Numbered from the stretch's first letter, positions 23,739 through 34,487 are shown. The stretch is DNA of 64,000 nt from Harmothoe impar (GCA_947462335.1 OX381707.1:16707418-16771417), one strand, 5' to 3'. Program-made: numbers and translations. Notes: generated by a model from the sequence alone, not told the origin.

Positions 23739-23825
23739 GCTGCCCCCTAGTGACACAACACCAGCAACAATCTGTGGTCACGTGACATCTCGTGACCCTA
23801 ACGAGACCTTAGCGTGAGTGACACC
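23739..23825 (-). promoter_or_regulatory. Conserved block with CTCF-like motif, copy II
   Basis: Same CTCF-like core as copy I (minus strand, 14 of 15 positions) and the same GACATCTCGTGACCCTAACG block. Here the linker also contains a CACGTG E-box within TCACGTGACATC, whereas copy I has CATGTG. Confidence 0.45.
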
Positions 23826-24031
23826 TACAGAGCGTCCTTGTCTATTCTGGTGGTGCTGGACACGGCATCCCATTTAACATGGCTGTCTGTGGGCCCTCAG
23901 TGCCATAACTGTCTGCTGTCAGCCTATTGTATCTGCATAGGCTGACCTCAGGAGACAGCTGGACAGAAGGCATCCAGCTTTACATGTAGACAGCCTCCGT
24001 TTCCACTTTAATTTGTGCGATTTTAACTTGA

Positions 24032-24366
24032 GGCTGTGTCTCACGAACTTGGGCCAATGTTTTGTCTATGACCGCCTGCAATCTATGACCAGATGCAATC
24101 TATGACCGGGTGCAATCTATGACTGGCTTGAAAGAAAACTGTTTATTTAGGGCAGAAGTAGATAGAAATTGAAATAAAATGAGTGATATAAAGTCTTAAA
24201 ACACCCATTAACATTTTCCACCATTTACATCTTCATCCGCCCTAAATAAATCGTTTCTTTTTTTTCAAGCCGATCATAGATTGCACCTGGTCATAGATTG
24301 CACCTGGTCATAGATTGCACCCAATCATAGACGAAAACATTGACTCAAGTTCGTGAGACACAACTC
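24032..24366. mobile_element. Foldback element, GGCTGTGTCTCAC family, copy 2
   Basis: About 335 bp. The left end starts GGCTGTGTCTCACGAACTTG; the right end has the inverted repeat but terminates CACAACTC rather than CACAGCC, so no clean target duplication is visible. Each arm has four 17-bp words of a copy-specific form, ATCTATGACCxGxTGCA. Inward of the words the arms stay complementary (GTTTATTTAGGGC and GCCCTAAATAAA), giving a long hairpin. Confidence 0.9.
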
Positions 24367-24496
24367 TGAGCTGGTTACCAAATGTTGACATGTAAGGGGA
24401 CTTCATCCACAACAAGAACTAAACAAAACCCCTTCATCTAGACTATTGTGTCCCCCCTGGGCATGTCATAATAATTATGTATGTACCTAAACACAC

Positions 24497-24730
24497 TTTA
24501 AAGCTGGGCCGTCAGGGAATAAGTTCAGCATTGTCCATACGTAGACTAAAATAACAGTTCCACCAGAGGGCAGCAGGGACCATGAACACTGTCCAGCTAC
24601 AACATATTCACCCTATCTTGTGCCTATAAGAGCTGAGGTCCCAGTCCTTAAGAGCCCTCTTGTGAATCAAAACTGAACTATATCCAAAAGTGCTTTTGGT
24701 CTCACTTCAACCATGACGGTCAAGCTTTAA
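24497..24730 (+). mobile_element. TIR element with CTCF-like site, copy b
   Basis: Same family as 7,008-7,250, with the best preserved ends: TTTAAAGCTGGGCCGTCAGG and TGACGGTCAAGCTTTAA. The motif CCACCAGAGGGCAGC is at 24,560-24,574, a perfect 15/15 CTCF consensus match. Confidence 0.85.
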
Positions 24731-25169
24731 GGGCTACTTCATGATTGTACATAACACCAAATAGCATACCCCAGGGAGCTATTTCATATTCTGTGAATGT
24801 CAACATTTGTGGATGATTCAAATACTCAATTAATTATGTATTTTAAGCATCCCTTCTATTCATGTGTTAGATGTAAAGCAAAAGCGAAGAGCAATTACCG
24901 TTGCACAGGAAAAAGGTGCAGGTTGCTGTTTTTGAAAAAATGGGCCATCATCATCTGATTGCTCTTTGAGATAAGCTGTTAGAGATAAGGCTTGTTCTGG
25001 TAATTCATTATAATTATCCTCTCAGGTTACGCCCATTTACATTCCTACATAATGGCTTTAGGTTGTAAAACTAATTAATCTACTCCAGGAGGATTATCTA
25101 CCCAGCTCTAGGTGACAGGGCAATATGTCAGTACATGTTTACCAGCGCAGCATACTCATTTAAGGTGGT

Positions 25170-25330
25170 TGCCTACTTTCGTAAACACGCCCATTGCGAC
25201 GATTTCTGCGCATATGACGTGTGGAACTCCCTTTAGAGCAGTAAGAAAAACTGCTGGACTGACCAAGCAGCGAACTCACAACCCCAGTGTCCAAGTTCAG
25301 TGCTGAGCCCACTACACCACTAAGGCATGG
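25170..25330 (-). mobile_element. tRNA-like sequence, probable SINE
   Basis: On the minus strand 25,330 to about 25,261 reads like a tRNA head: GCCTTAGTGGTGTAGTGGGC covers an acceptor-like start and an A-box-like TAGTGG, and GGTTGTGAGTTCGCTGC is a B-box-like segment at the right distance. It is too diverged for a functional tRNA. A tRNA-derived SINE with a non-tRNA body toward 25,170 is the likeliest reading. Confidence 0.45.
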
Positions 25331-25339
25331 CTACATATG

Positions 25340-25750
25340 CTCATACTGGTATCCACCCCCAGACTACATTTCAATTTATTGATTATTGTTACTTTTTATC
25401 TTCAATTGCACAAAACCATTGAATTATGCACGGGACCATATGTTGAAATGAACACCATTAATTCAAAAAGAATCTGAAGAATGTTTTGAAGAAGTTTCAA
25501 AAATATGATGATACTTTTACTACCATTGCTCTCAAAATAATGGTTTGATCTCAGAGAACTACTTTTATTTTTCAAAATTCTATATTTCAAAAAGTAGCTC
25601 GGGACCCCCTACTTTTCTTTTCACTGTTTAGTTCTTAATTATGTAAGGTATATTGGGTATATATTAGGAGTAAATCTAGATACTTTTGACTCAAGATAAG
25701 CACCCACCTTAATGCACTACAGTCAGCCCTTTCTACCACGAACATTTACT
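25340..25750. other. No recognisable feature
   Basis: AT-rich unique sequence without repeats or a convincing frame. Confidence 0.5.
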
Positions 25751-26123
25751 ACACTGGTATTCCTAGGCTCCCTTTATGACCAATCTCTCAGTCACTAGTA
25801 CCTATCCTAGTTAGTCGTTTGTTGACTCCCTATACAACCAACCTAGGTAAGTTATTATGGTCAGGTTGGTCAGTACTGACCAACCCATCTTAGTCTTTTA
25901 ATTTCCATGGGGAGCCACTGAGTGGTCATCAAAGTATCTTACAGATGGCATCAACTAGTGGTATACAAATACAACACACCAATGATGAACCTAGATTAGC
26001 CACTACTAACTGACCCCTCAGTAATTTTTGAATATAACTTTGTCATTGTGACTAACACACATATATGATGAACCTAGGATAGTCTGTACTGACTGACCCT
26101 TCCAACCTATGGATTTTCAGTGT
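25751..26123 (-). mobile_element. ACACTGA-ended TIR element, minus copy
   Basis: A reverse-oriented copy of the family at 31,606 and 56,024. Ends are ACACTGGTATTCCTAGG and GGATTTTCAGTGT. It includes the 20-bp palindrome GTTGGTCAGTACTGACCAAC near the middle. Non-coding. Confidence 0.85.
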
Positions 26124-26445
26124 ACATTGGGTCCTTCACTTCCTCATACAGTTGCCTGGCAACTGCCTTTATATGTTTCATTATATCTAGATTTAATTCC
26201 TCGAATAGTTTCATTTCTCAGACATTTCTTAATGCATTTTTTGAATTCGAGGAGCTGAGGACCAACTGCATGTAATCAGTCTGATACATATCAGAGAGTA
26301 TCTTGGGTGTGCTGCTGAACATGAAGCACTGTAGCATAATGCCATCCTTAAAGTGAAAGAACTATGGAAACCTCCTGCTCTCCCGATCTAACTGACTTTG
26401 TGCTGACTCTATTTCACTAGTATATCAAGCCCTGGTCCGGCCAAG
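26124..26445. other. No recognisable feature
   Basis: Unique sequence; a CATGAAGCACTGTAGCATAATGCC-like fragment near 26,320 may be a TTAA-family relic. Nothing else was seen. Confidence 0.45.
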
Positions 26446-26562
26446 GCCAAAAAAAAGAAGTTTGTTTCAGGTCACCCGACCGACCCTATCTAAACAGAGC
26501 CGACCCTAGATTTTTACATTTCCAGCCCATGTTACCTGAAACAAACCTCTTTTTTTTGGCCT
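26446..26562. mobile_element. TIR element, GGCC(A)8 family, copy 2
   Basis: A 117-bp copy, essentially two terminal repeats: GGCC, eight A, GAAGTTTGTTTCAGGT at the left and ACCTGAAACAAACCTC, eight T, GGCC at the right. The short interior holds two CCGACCCTA words. No target duplication is clear. Confidence 0.88.
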
Positions 26563-27330
26563 ATGGACACAGTCAACACAGCTCTGTCCCACCGATCCTG
26601 ATTGGTCTAAAACAGTATTGCCCTCACCCAACCCTTAAGGTGGCATCATCTGACTTTCTCCAAAATTTAGATCTTTCTTAATTGTGTTTTTTAAACGTTA
26701 TTTCAACCGTAATATATCCAGAGGATGGCGCACAGAAACTAACATACTTGATAAGCAATAAGAGCTGCACATAAAAACTTATAATTCACTGAATTCTAAG
26801 CTGAAATCTGGTGAATAATGTTAATTAAATAAAGTAGGTGGGACATGAAGATTAGCTATATTGAACATTCTAGTTCATTTTTAACAAAATTGATTGGTCT
26901 ACATTCTGTCCAATTTACAGGAGAGGAGTGATCACAAGACCCCTCTGTGTAGTCCATATCTCTAGCGGATTCTTAGATATTTGAATTCAACTCCATAAAT
27001 AAGCATATATTTCCCCTGATGAATGAAGATTGCCATATTCGTATAAAGAGTACTTGACTTTGAAAGGCGGCACTCTTTTGATACAGAATGTATTTTGCCC
27101 CAACCCCTCACCCCAGACCCCCTCCAGGCCCCCACCACCCCCAGCCCCTTATCACTCCACTAGTAGACGAGTGTGTAAATGAGGTGCTTCAGCAGGCCCC
27201 AATCCTGGCTTCCCGGGTAAAGCCTCTTATAAGTCTACTTCCACGCCGATATGACTAAAGCCCCTGAAATAAGCATCGTTTAACGGGAAGGAGGATGTAA
27301 GGGGAGGATCGAGGAGAAGCCCTGGGAGAC
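26563..27330. other. No recognisable gene
   Basis: Unique sequence with a C-rich patch near 27,105-27,150. No exon, RNA or element identified. Confidence 0.5.
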
Positions 27331-27333
27331 GTC

Positions 27334-27550
27334 TTAACCCTGCAAGGGTCACATAGGGTTTAAATAGGGTATGCCCTTTATTGTCATGATGCGTTCATGC
27401 GGTTCTGGCGAGTTATACGGGCCAATGCATCATGCCGACGCTTTGTGAGTGTATCATGTATGTATATATAGGATCGGCATGACACTTGGATGCGGCACTG
27501 GCAAGTAGACTTACCAGGGCTGAATTGAAGCACCATGACAACAACAAACA
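27334..27550. mobile_element. TTAA-family MITE, right end replaced
   Basis: It starts TTAACCCTGCAAGGG and carries the family words (GCCCTTTATTGTCATGATGC, ATGCCGACGC, CACTGGCAAGTAGAC, CACCATGACAACAAC). Its normal right end is missing: the adjacent sequence is the reverse-oriented CTCF-motif TIR element beginning at 27,551. Confidence 0.65.
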
Positions 27551-27798
27551 TTTAAAGCTTAACCATCATGGTTGAAGTGAGGCCAAAAGCACTTTTGGAT
27601 ATAGTTCAGTTTTGATTCACAAGAGGGCTCTTAAGGACTGCGAGCTCAGCTCTTACAAGCACAAGATAGGGGTGAATATGTTGTAGCTAGACAATGCTCA
27701 GGGTCCCCCTGTCCAAACACTGCTGCCCTCTGGTGGTACTGTTATTTTAGTCTATGTATGGAAAATGCTGAACTTATTCCCTGACGGCCCAGCTTTAA
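27551..27798 (-). mobile_element. TIR element with CTCF-like site, copy c
   Basis: A reverse-oriented copy of the 7,008 and 24,497 elements; its ends are TTTAAAGCTTAACCATCATG and GACGGCCCAGCTTTAA. On the minus strand 27,736-27,722 is CCACCAGAGGGCAGC, again a perfect CTCF consensus, so the site is invariant in all three copies. Confidence 0.85.
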
Positions 27799-27929
27799 GG
27801 CACCGTGTAACCTCAGAGGGGTAAAGGGAGGAAGACTTAGGAGGGAGAGGTAGGATGTGGCAGGGTCACCAGCTGGGTGTGCTGGAAGGAGCTCGTAAAG
27901 GTCAGGGGCATTGGGAATTTATCTCATGT

Positions 27930-28214
27930 GGAGAAACAACTTTACCATTGCTTTGTATTGGAAGAGCCGTTCACCACCCCCCGTGGAGAAACTGAATATC
28001 ATTCTCCACAGCTCCATTCTCCACGGTATAGTTGTGAAACCAATCTTTAAATGTTGTTTTAAAATGTAATTGATCAACATTCACATGAAATAAACACAGA
28101 GATCCACTCAAATCAGTCTGAACTCCTGGTTTCTCCACTTGTGAGACCTTGGGTCGAATCACACTCGGATGCGCCTTGTGTGATACGACTCAAGGTCCCA
28201 CTCGTGGAGAAACC
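27930..28214. repeat. GTGGAGAAAC inverted words and 87-bp hairpin
   Basis: GTGGAGAAAC or its complement occurs at about 27,930, 27,983, 28,130 and 28,204, with shorter TTCTCCAC words at about 28,001 and 28,013. The last pair bounds an 87-bp hairpin (28,128-28,214): the 37-base arms GGTTTCTCCAC...AATCACAC and GTGTGATACG...GTGGAGAAACC pair with about six mismatches around a 13-base loop. Confidence 0.8.
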
Positions 28215-28329
28215 TGTCGTTCAGACAGATTATCGTGGACCTCTGTCTATATATAATGAATACAAAAATGGACGGAACAGTATTGCCATCAATGAGACAT
28301 ATACCTTTGGTGTCCCATAGAGGGACTGA

Positions 28330-28460
28330 GTGAGACTGAGGAACAAATGGAAGGACAGATGGAGGGACATAAGGGAGGACAGACAAAAGGAGGGATAGAC
28401 AGAGGACAGGACAGAAGAGATAAAGAGATGGAAAGAGCGATGGGCAGAGGGATGGATAGA
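28330..28460. repeat. Degenerate GGA(C/T)AGA minisatellite
   Basis: Loose tandem GGACAGA / GGATAGA / GGGACATA words. The long minus-strand frame over it (28,159-28,659) is a composition artefact rich in LSL and PS. Confidence 0.6.
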
Positions 28461-28673
28461 GGGACGTAATGACACTGCGCTTATATAGTACATGTATTAA
28501 GTAGATGGATGCCTGGTGAGGTAGAAGATGCGTTGGATCAAGTTGCGTTGAAAGGGACCACATAATGGGACCTTCAGACGGCAGCCATGGGTGAGTGGGA
28601 ATTGAAGACCTGCCACCTTTACATACCAGAAGGTCAAGGCTGTGTATAGGGCCCTTCAAGGCAGTCTAGTGCT

Positions 28674-28896
28674 TTAAAGTCTATGTCCGTTGTCGTCATG
28701 ATGAATGAAGGCAGCCCTGGAGAATCTAGCCTACTCACTGGAGCTACATCCATGCAGCATGCCGATCCTTCAGGAGTGCATCGACCAACCCCATTGGGTG
28801 GCCATGATGATTGAATGCAGCCTTCTCAAGTGGACCATCCATGGCTGCATGCGATGATGATAAAGCACATTAAAGCATTAAGCAACCCTTAAAGGG
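28674..28896. mobile_element. TTAA-family MITE with intact right end
   Basis: Family words are in order (GTTGTCGTCATGATGAATG, ATGCCGATCCTTCAGG, CCATGATGATTGAATGCAGC), with the right terminus CCCTTAAAGGGTTAA (TTAA at 28,897-900). The left TTAA is eroded to TTTAAAG. Confidence 0.7.
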
Positions 28897-28959
28897 TTAA
28901 GGACCGTGCTAAGATGGTGATAAGAAGAAGGTCACAGCCGGCAGTACCCCTCTATGTGT

Positions 28960-29200
28960 GAAGTAACACCGGGGCCGGACCTCCTCCAGGGCAGCGCCTG
29001 GAATAACGAGCACGGCCAGGCAGGGGACGCCGGGGACGCCTCCAGGCGGCGGAGATTGCGTTGGAGCCGCAGGAAATGATGCTGGAGAGAGTTGGGAGCG
29101 GCTCAGTGAGCAGCCCGGTGCGTCTGAGTGTAAGAGGGGCACCCGGGGTAATCAAGTGGACGTGCGTCCTGTGTGAGGGGCAGTGGGTGGGTGGGGGGAT
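28960..29200. promoter_or_regulatory. CpG-rich island
   Basis: About 18 CpG in roughly 210 bases, far denser than the surrounding sequence, with GCGGCGG, GACGCCGGGGACGCC and ACCCGGGG. It contains a possible first exon on the plus strand: ATGATGCTGGAGAGAG at about 29,076, followed by CTGAGTGTAAGA, which looks like a splice donor. Frames are also open on the minus strand, so direction is uncertain. A long GA run begins immediately to the right. This is the best candidate for a real promoter or first exon in the window. Confidence 0.35.
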
Positions 29201-29227
29201 AAGGTGTGTGTGCGTGTGTGGGCCGGG

Positions 29228-29236
29228 GGTGAGAGA

Positions 29237-29316
<80 letters not shown>

Positions 29317-29345
29317 CAGAGAGAGAGGGAGAGAGAGTTGAATTC

Positions 29346-29413
<68 letters not shown>

Positions 29414-29432
29414 GGGAGGGAGAGAGAGAGAC
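29228..29432. repeat. Compound (GA)n microsatellite
   Basis: Two GA runs (about 29,231-29,300 and 29,348-29,430) are separated by a GACAGA repeat and TTGAATTCT. The long RE/SL-repeat frames on both strands here are artefacts. Confidence 0.98.
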
Positions 29433-29469
29433 TAATCTGGTTGTGTCTAATATCCATGCCAACCCCAAG

Positions 29470-31600
29470 GATATGGGCTACCCTCACCCCCCCCCCACAC
29501 ACACACACATACCTCCCCGTCCTCTCTAACCCTATAATGCATAACACATAAGACTCTCCAGGCCCGGTGAAGAAGTGACTGGACGACAAAGCGAAGGACA
29601 GTGTAAAACTAGAAATACAGGTGCTAGGTCAACGCTGTACTGTAACCCTTTGTTCCACCACATCCAGATACAACAGGTGCACACAGATCACACCCATCCA
29701 GGGTCTTTACCTGTCCATTTCTCCAGGTATATCCTTCCTATTCACAGCAGAACCACACTTGAACCATTGCCCTTGGTATTATGTAATTATAGTGTTACCT
29801 TTCCAAGAATGTGCTTGCAAATCTTGATATATATAGATGAAATTGATCTCATATCTAGCCCATTTCCATTGAAACACGTGTTAACAGGTGGAAGACTGCC
29901 TGGATTTAAGATACGGACTGGGCATCCCACCCAGGCTGTTTTTACAGGTCGCTCAGCCTGGTATTTAGGGTTGCTCTGTTACACCACTGTGTTTATACTG
30001 TAGCTTTTACATAATCATATTTATGATTTTTATATGATATTTGTGAAATGTATACACCTATTGAGTGTATAGATGAATATATCAACTACCAATTTATGGA
30101 TGGATGATGTGCTTGGTCCATTGCATTCCTGTATTGTTATGGGTCTAAATTACTATTTCATTCATTGTGACACAAGTATAGCAGAGCATCTGCTTGGAGA
30201 ATGTGTGAAAGCCTGATGCCCCACCTGCTACACTAGGCTCCCAGCCTGGTATATCAGCCTGCTGTAATTGGAAAATGGCAGCCTGAATAGACAGGCTGGG
30301 CAGCCTGAAAATACAGAATGCCTCTTTATGCAGGCCCTCCTGTTCTGCCATACTAGTCCTCCACCTGGTTAAGCATTATGGGCGTGACCGAGACAGGTTA
30401 TTTAGAACCGCCTGATTCATGCTTCTGTATTAGTATGGGAGAACTAATTCCTGGACAACATTATTTTACAAAAATGTAGTTCTAGTCCAAACACAAAAAC
30501 ATTTTTATCTTATCAAAAGGGTGATGTCCAATATATATAATCAGAGAAAATGCCATCTTTTAAGGATATTTGTTCAGGTGAATAAGAGAAATTATTCACA
30601 TGACCATGATTAGGCAAATGGGTCTCATTTTCAGATCCATATTCCCTGTAAGCGTCACAGTCATCAACCTTTAAAGCAAAAGATTATATCCACCGTGATT
30701 AATTTAGGCATTGGTCTCTTGTCGAAAACACAGCAATTACTCCAGCCCCCCCCCATCAACCACCTCATGTTGACTCGAGGATACAAGTGTTGTCAGTGTC
30801 GATCAGGGATGGCATTTACTGCACAATCATTTATGGGTCTGTGTGTGCGAGGCCGTGATGTATAGGTCTGTGTGTGCAAGGCTGTGATTTATTGGTGTCT
30901 GTGTTTGCGAGGCCACTAAAGCTGACGACTAAATGAGTGTTGTACTGCACACCACAGGGCGAGAGACATGGGAAAAGGTAGACGGGAGTTGACACTGTTT
31001 CTCTGATGTCATTTAGAACATGCTTTACAGCGTTAATTCCATCCGTAGGTTTGGGTTCCCTGTATCTTCTTGTTATTATGACAGTGATACAAGGTTTTCA
31101 AGGTTGTTTGCCTCAACGACGTTGCTTGCCTGAGAGATAGTCTTCTTTTAGTGGCGTTTTTCTTTTTCTTGTATCCTTCTCCAACTGCCATTTTACGTGC
31201 ACCTTTTTGTATGGAAGAGTTTGAATGTTTGCCAATTATTTGCTAAACCTGTTATAGATCTATATCTACCGAGATTAACTGGATATTAATCCCCACAGTA
31301 ATTACAGACTAAAGGGATAATCCCCCGATGTGGATACAGCCAGTTATATCAGCCGCGTAAGGGCCTGCCACCTGTGGCCAGGCCTGTTTTACAGACAACT
31401 AAGCCTGTGTTAACAACTGATTTCCTTAGAGATTAGCCACTGTCTAGAGGACATTTGACGTAAATCGTGTCTGACGTATTGGTTGCTTAGCGGCACCGCA
31501 CTGATACGTTGTCCAAATTTGTCAGCGCGTTGTAAATGAGAGGTGGGAGTCCTAAGTGACAAGCAGATTGACTGCTTAGTAGACTCTGTTGACTTAAGCA
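29470..31600. other. No recognisable gene; small 30-bp repeat
   Basis: Unique sequence. A three-copy tandem of about 30 bases (TCTGTGTGTGCGAGGCC and variants) lies at about 30,838-30,915. CAGCCTG words cluster at 30,240-30,310. A 142-codon frame at 29,575-30,003 has no recognised domain and does not start on ATG. Confidence 0.5.
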
Positions 31601-31605
31601 GGGCT

Positions 31606-31921
31606 ACACTGAAAATCCATAGGTTGAAAGGGTTAGTCAGAACAAACTATCCTATGTTCATCATATGTGTGTTAGTCACAATAGCAAAGTTATATTCTAA
31701 AATGACTGAGGGGTCAGTCAGTGGTGGCTAACCCAGGTTCATCATTGATGTGTTGTATTTGTATACCACTAGTTGGTGCCACCTGTAAGATACTTTGATC
31801 ACCACTCAGTGGCTCCCCCTGGAAATTAAAAGAGTAAAGGTGGGTTGGTCACTACTGACAAACTAGGTTCGGCACTAGTGACTGAGAAATTAGTCGTATA
31901 GGAGCCTAGGAATATCAGTGT
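31606..31921 (+). mobile_element. ACACTGA-ended TIR element, GCT duplication
   Basis: 316 bp, with ends ACACTGAAAATCC and GGAATATCAGTGT and GCT directly flanking both sides (31,603-05 and 31,922-24). The interior matches the copies at 56,024 (same strand) and 25,751 (opposite). CACTG-type ends with a 3-bp duplication recall CACTA-like (CMC) elements, but that assignment is inference. Confidence 0.85.
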
Positions 31922-31927
31922 GCTTGA

Positions 31928-31999
31928 ATGCATTCATGAATCCTTCTTGACAAAAAGGGACATAATGCAATAATACACTAAGCTGCCCTTAAAGGGTTA
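31928..31999. mobile_element. TTAA-family right-end fragment
   Basis: CATTCATGAATCCTTCTTGAC then CCCTTAAAGGGTTAA. It directly abuts the ACACTGA-ended element, which probably inserted into a full MITE. Confidence 0.6.
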
Positions 32000-33342
32000 A
32001 CACCAGCAATAATCATAAATAAATCCGCCCTAACGACAATAGAGCTGCCTACTCATTAGCAGCTATTGGTACACGGTCTGCTAATTGGTTCATTACCAGC
32101 TGACAGACTGCAGGCTGCCACATAGGGTGGGTTTTGTAATAGATAACAATCAACGTGCCCGGCATCACGGGGGCGTCTATCACAATTATAAACAGTCCAT
32201 GTTGTGTAATACATGAAGGCCTAGATAATTGATACATATATTTATAGGGCCATGCACTGGGCGAAATTGATGATAGAAGCATGGAAAAGGCACTGACATG
32301 GTGACGTTTCTAGATTATATCTTAAAATATAGTTATCCTCTTTTCTTTTTGCTGAATCAGCATATCAGGTAGGGGACAGGAGTACGTTTTTGGGACGTAC
32401 CGCTTTTCTGGTACAGTCCTGTCAAGTAGACCATACCAGTATTGTGGTACTGTGCATGGTACTGGGGCGTACCATTTAACTGGTACATTTGGTGTGATCA
32501 TTAGACCATGACCATGAGCCCATGGCAAGGTCTGCACCTTATCTGTAATCACAGAACAATGGGCTTTATCTATACCAACACTGGAGGCATGTATAGGGGA
32601 GAGAATCCCACTTTTTATCATGAATTTCTCTATTTATGACCTTACCATTCCACAAAGAAATAAAACCAAAACGCAGAGTGATAGATCAGTATCATTTTAC
32701 TACCCTGTAGGTTGATTTTTATCAGCAAATGTAACACAAAATTCGAAAAATTGATTTAACTGGGTCTATATATACGATTTTTTCATGTCTGTGTCCTATT
32801 CAATGCATTATATTAAATTAAATTCAAAAGATTTTAGTTTGTAAAACCGCCAGTGTATGGATTAAGATGTTCCCTTCACAATGGTACCAAACATGATATA
32901 TAGTAAATTGTGTCTTTAAGAGAAATATAATGAAAATGCCCACATACACTGCTACTGGTAGCAAGGCTATTATACTGGTAGGCCCTAGTTTGTGAGTACA
33001 AGTACAGCTCTTTTAGGGCGTACTAGAATAGTGATCATGTCCCCAACCTGCATATTATATAACTGATCAATACGTTCACAGCATTGCGATAATAAAAGCC
33101 ACCTTGTTAAAGTCAATTAGAAGCTCGTTTAGAAGCTTACTCACAAAATTATTACAACATTAGCCGCAACAATGAAATATACCCGGCCCATGTGTAAAAG
33201 AAGCAGCGCCGAGAAAGATGAGCTATAGCGATCATGTAACTAGATTTTAATTGGGCACTTGAGAAGGTGATTCAGCACATGCCGCTGGGCTCTCTTACAC
33301 GTCAGATGGTGTGACAAGCTGTAACATACCATCCTTTAATCC
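32000..33342. other. No recognisable gene
   Basis: Unique sequence. GGTAC/TACC words cluster at 32,390-32,490 in a loose inverted pattern. No exon or RNA gene identified. Confidence 0.5.
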
Positions 33343-33790
33343 CTTAAACCCGCAGATCTTACTGCATGTCCAGTAACAGTCAGAGTGCAGTCAGGACAGG
33401 TACTCAGCCCTATATATAGGGGCGCTGGGCTTTTAAACCCGCAGATCTTACTGCATGTCCAGTAACAGTCAGAGTGCAGTCAGGACAGGTACTCAGCCCT
33501 ATATATAGGGGTGCTGGGCTTTTAAACCCGCAGATCTTACTGCATGTCCAGCAACAGTCAGAGTGCAGTCAGGACAGGTACTCAGCCCTATATATAGGAG
33601 CGCTGGGCTTTTAAACCCGCAGATCTTACTGCACGTCCAGTAACAGTCAGAGTGCAGTCAGGACAGGTACTCAGCCCTATATATAGGGGCGCTGGGCTTT
33701 TAAACCCTCAGATCTTACTGCACGTCCAGTAACAGTCAGAGTGCAGTCGGGACAGGTTCTCAGTTCTATATATAAGGATGTTGGGCCTTT
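33343..33790. repeat. Five copies of an 89-bp tandem repeat
   Basis: The CGCAGATCTT core recurs at 33,351, 33,440, 33,529, 33,618 and 33,707 (last as CTCAGATCTT), exactly 89 bp apart. The first four units end with CCCTATATATAGGG (one copy has GGA), a perfect 14-bp palindrome and TATA-like motif; the fifth is diverged. ACTGCAxGTCC...TGCAGT can form a stem. Confidence 0.97.
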
Positions 33791-33973
33791 AAGGACAGTG
33801 TAATGCACTAATACGTCATGCCCTTAGTGGTCATGATGCAAGAGTGCAGCCCTGGCGAGTATTCATGGATGATGTCGACCCTACGGGGTTGGTACACTCC
33901 CGAAGGGTTGACATGATGCGCTAATGCAGCCCTGGGAGTGCAGCATGACGACAAATGGCGCCTTTTAGGGTTA
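33786..33973. mobile_element. TTAA-family MITE next to the 89-bp array
   Basis: It begins CCTTTAAGGACAGTG at the end of the 89-bp array and ends CCTTTTAGGGTTAA. Internal words are GTCATGATGCAAGAGTGC, GTCGACCCTACGGGG and CCGAAGGGTTGACATGATGC. Confidence 0.7.
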
Positions 33974-34487
33974 AGGAGGCAAATGTTCAAGGTTCCATGT
34001 TCAGTTCACTCACGGCCTCTGGTGTGAGTGAGCAGTGCTCCCCTGGTTAATGGTGATGGTGGTGGCTAAAGCTGCTATACTACTTGGCACATTCAAATCT
34101 AAGTTTTCTTCATTTGTATCCCAGATGAGTGTACAACCCTTTCCCTTTTATAATCTATTATTTAGTTAGGTAAAAGATTCTCAATATGTACAATACAAGA
34201 CTACTCCAACTACTATTTATATTCTTGTGGGCTTTAATAATTTAGTGCTAAAGAATGACATCAGATGGCAGTGGCCTGCTATCTGAAAGTCTTTCATGCT
34301 GATCTTACCAACAGAGTCTACTATTTTCTACCAGGAGGCAACATTGAGTAGGCAATTAGCAGAGTGTTATTGTTATCCGGTTTACAGTTGGTTGACTTTT
34401 ATTCTCACATCTCAATCTAAAATTCGATGTTTGGAGCTAAAGCTGCTGCTTTAATACCTAGCTAAGAACAGCACCATGCTGCCTTAC

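Larger units (their letters stand above)
21610..25085. repeat. Segmental duplication, copy II
   Basis: Partner of 16,915-19,895 in the same orientation. It is longer mainly because of elements absent from copy I: foldback at 22,080, TA element at 23,251, foldback at 24,032 and CTCF-motif TIR element at 24,497. These therefore entered after the duplication or were lost from copy I. Confidence 0.85.

Noticed and set aside
25261..25330. Functional tRNA gene on the minus strand
   Set aside because: A- and B-box-like segments are present but the cloverleaf stems do not pair well; a tRNA-derived SINE is more likely.
28159..28659. 166-codon minus-strand frame
   Set aside because: Most of its length crosses the hairpin and the GGA(C/T)AGA minisatellite; the PSL-rich stretch is compositional.
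29061..29589. Long frames of RE or SL repeats on both strands
   Set aside because: Translations of the GA microsatellite, not proteins.
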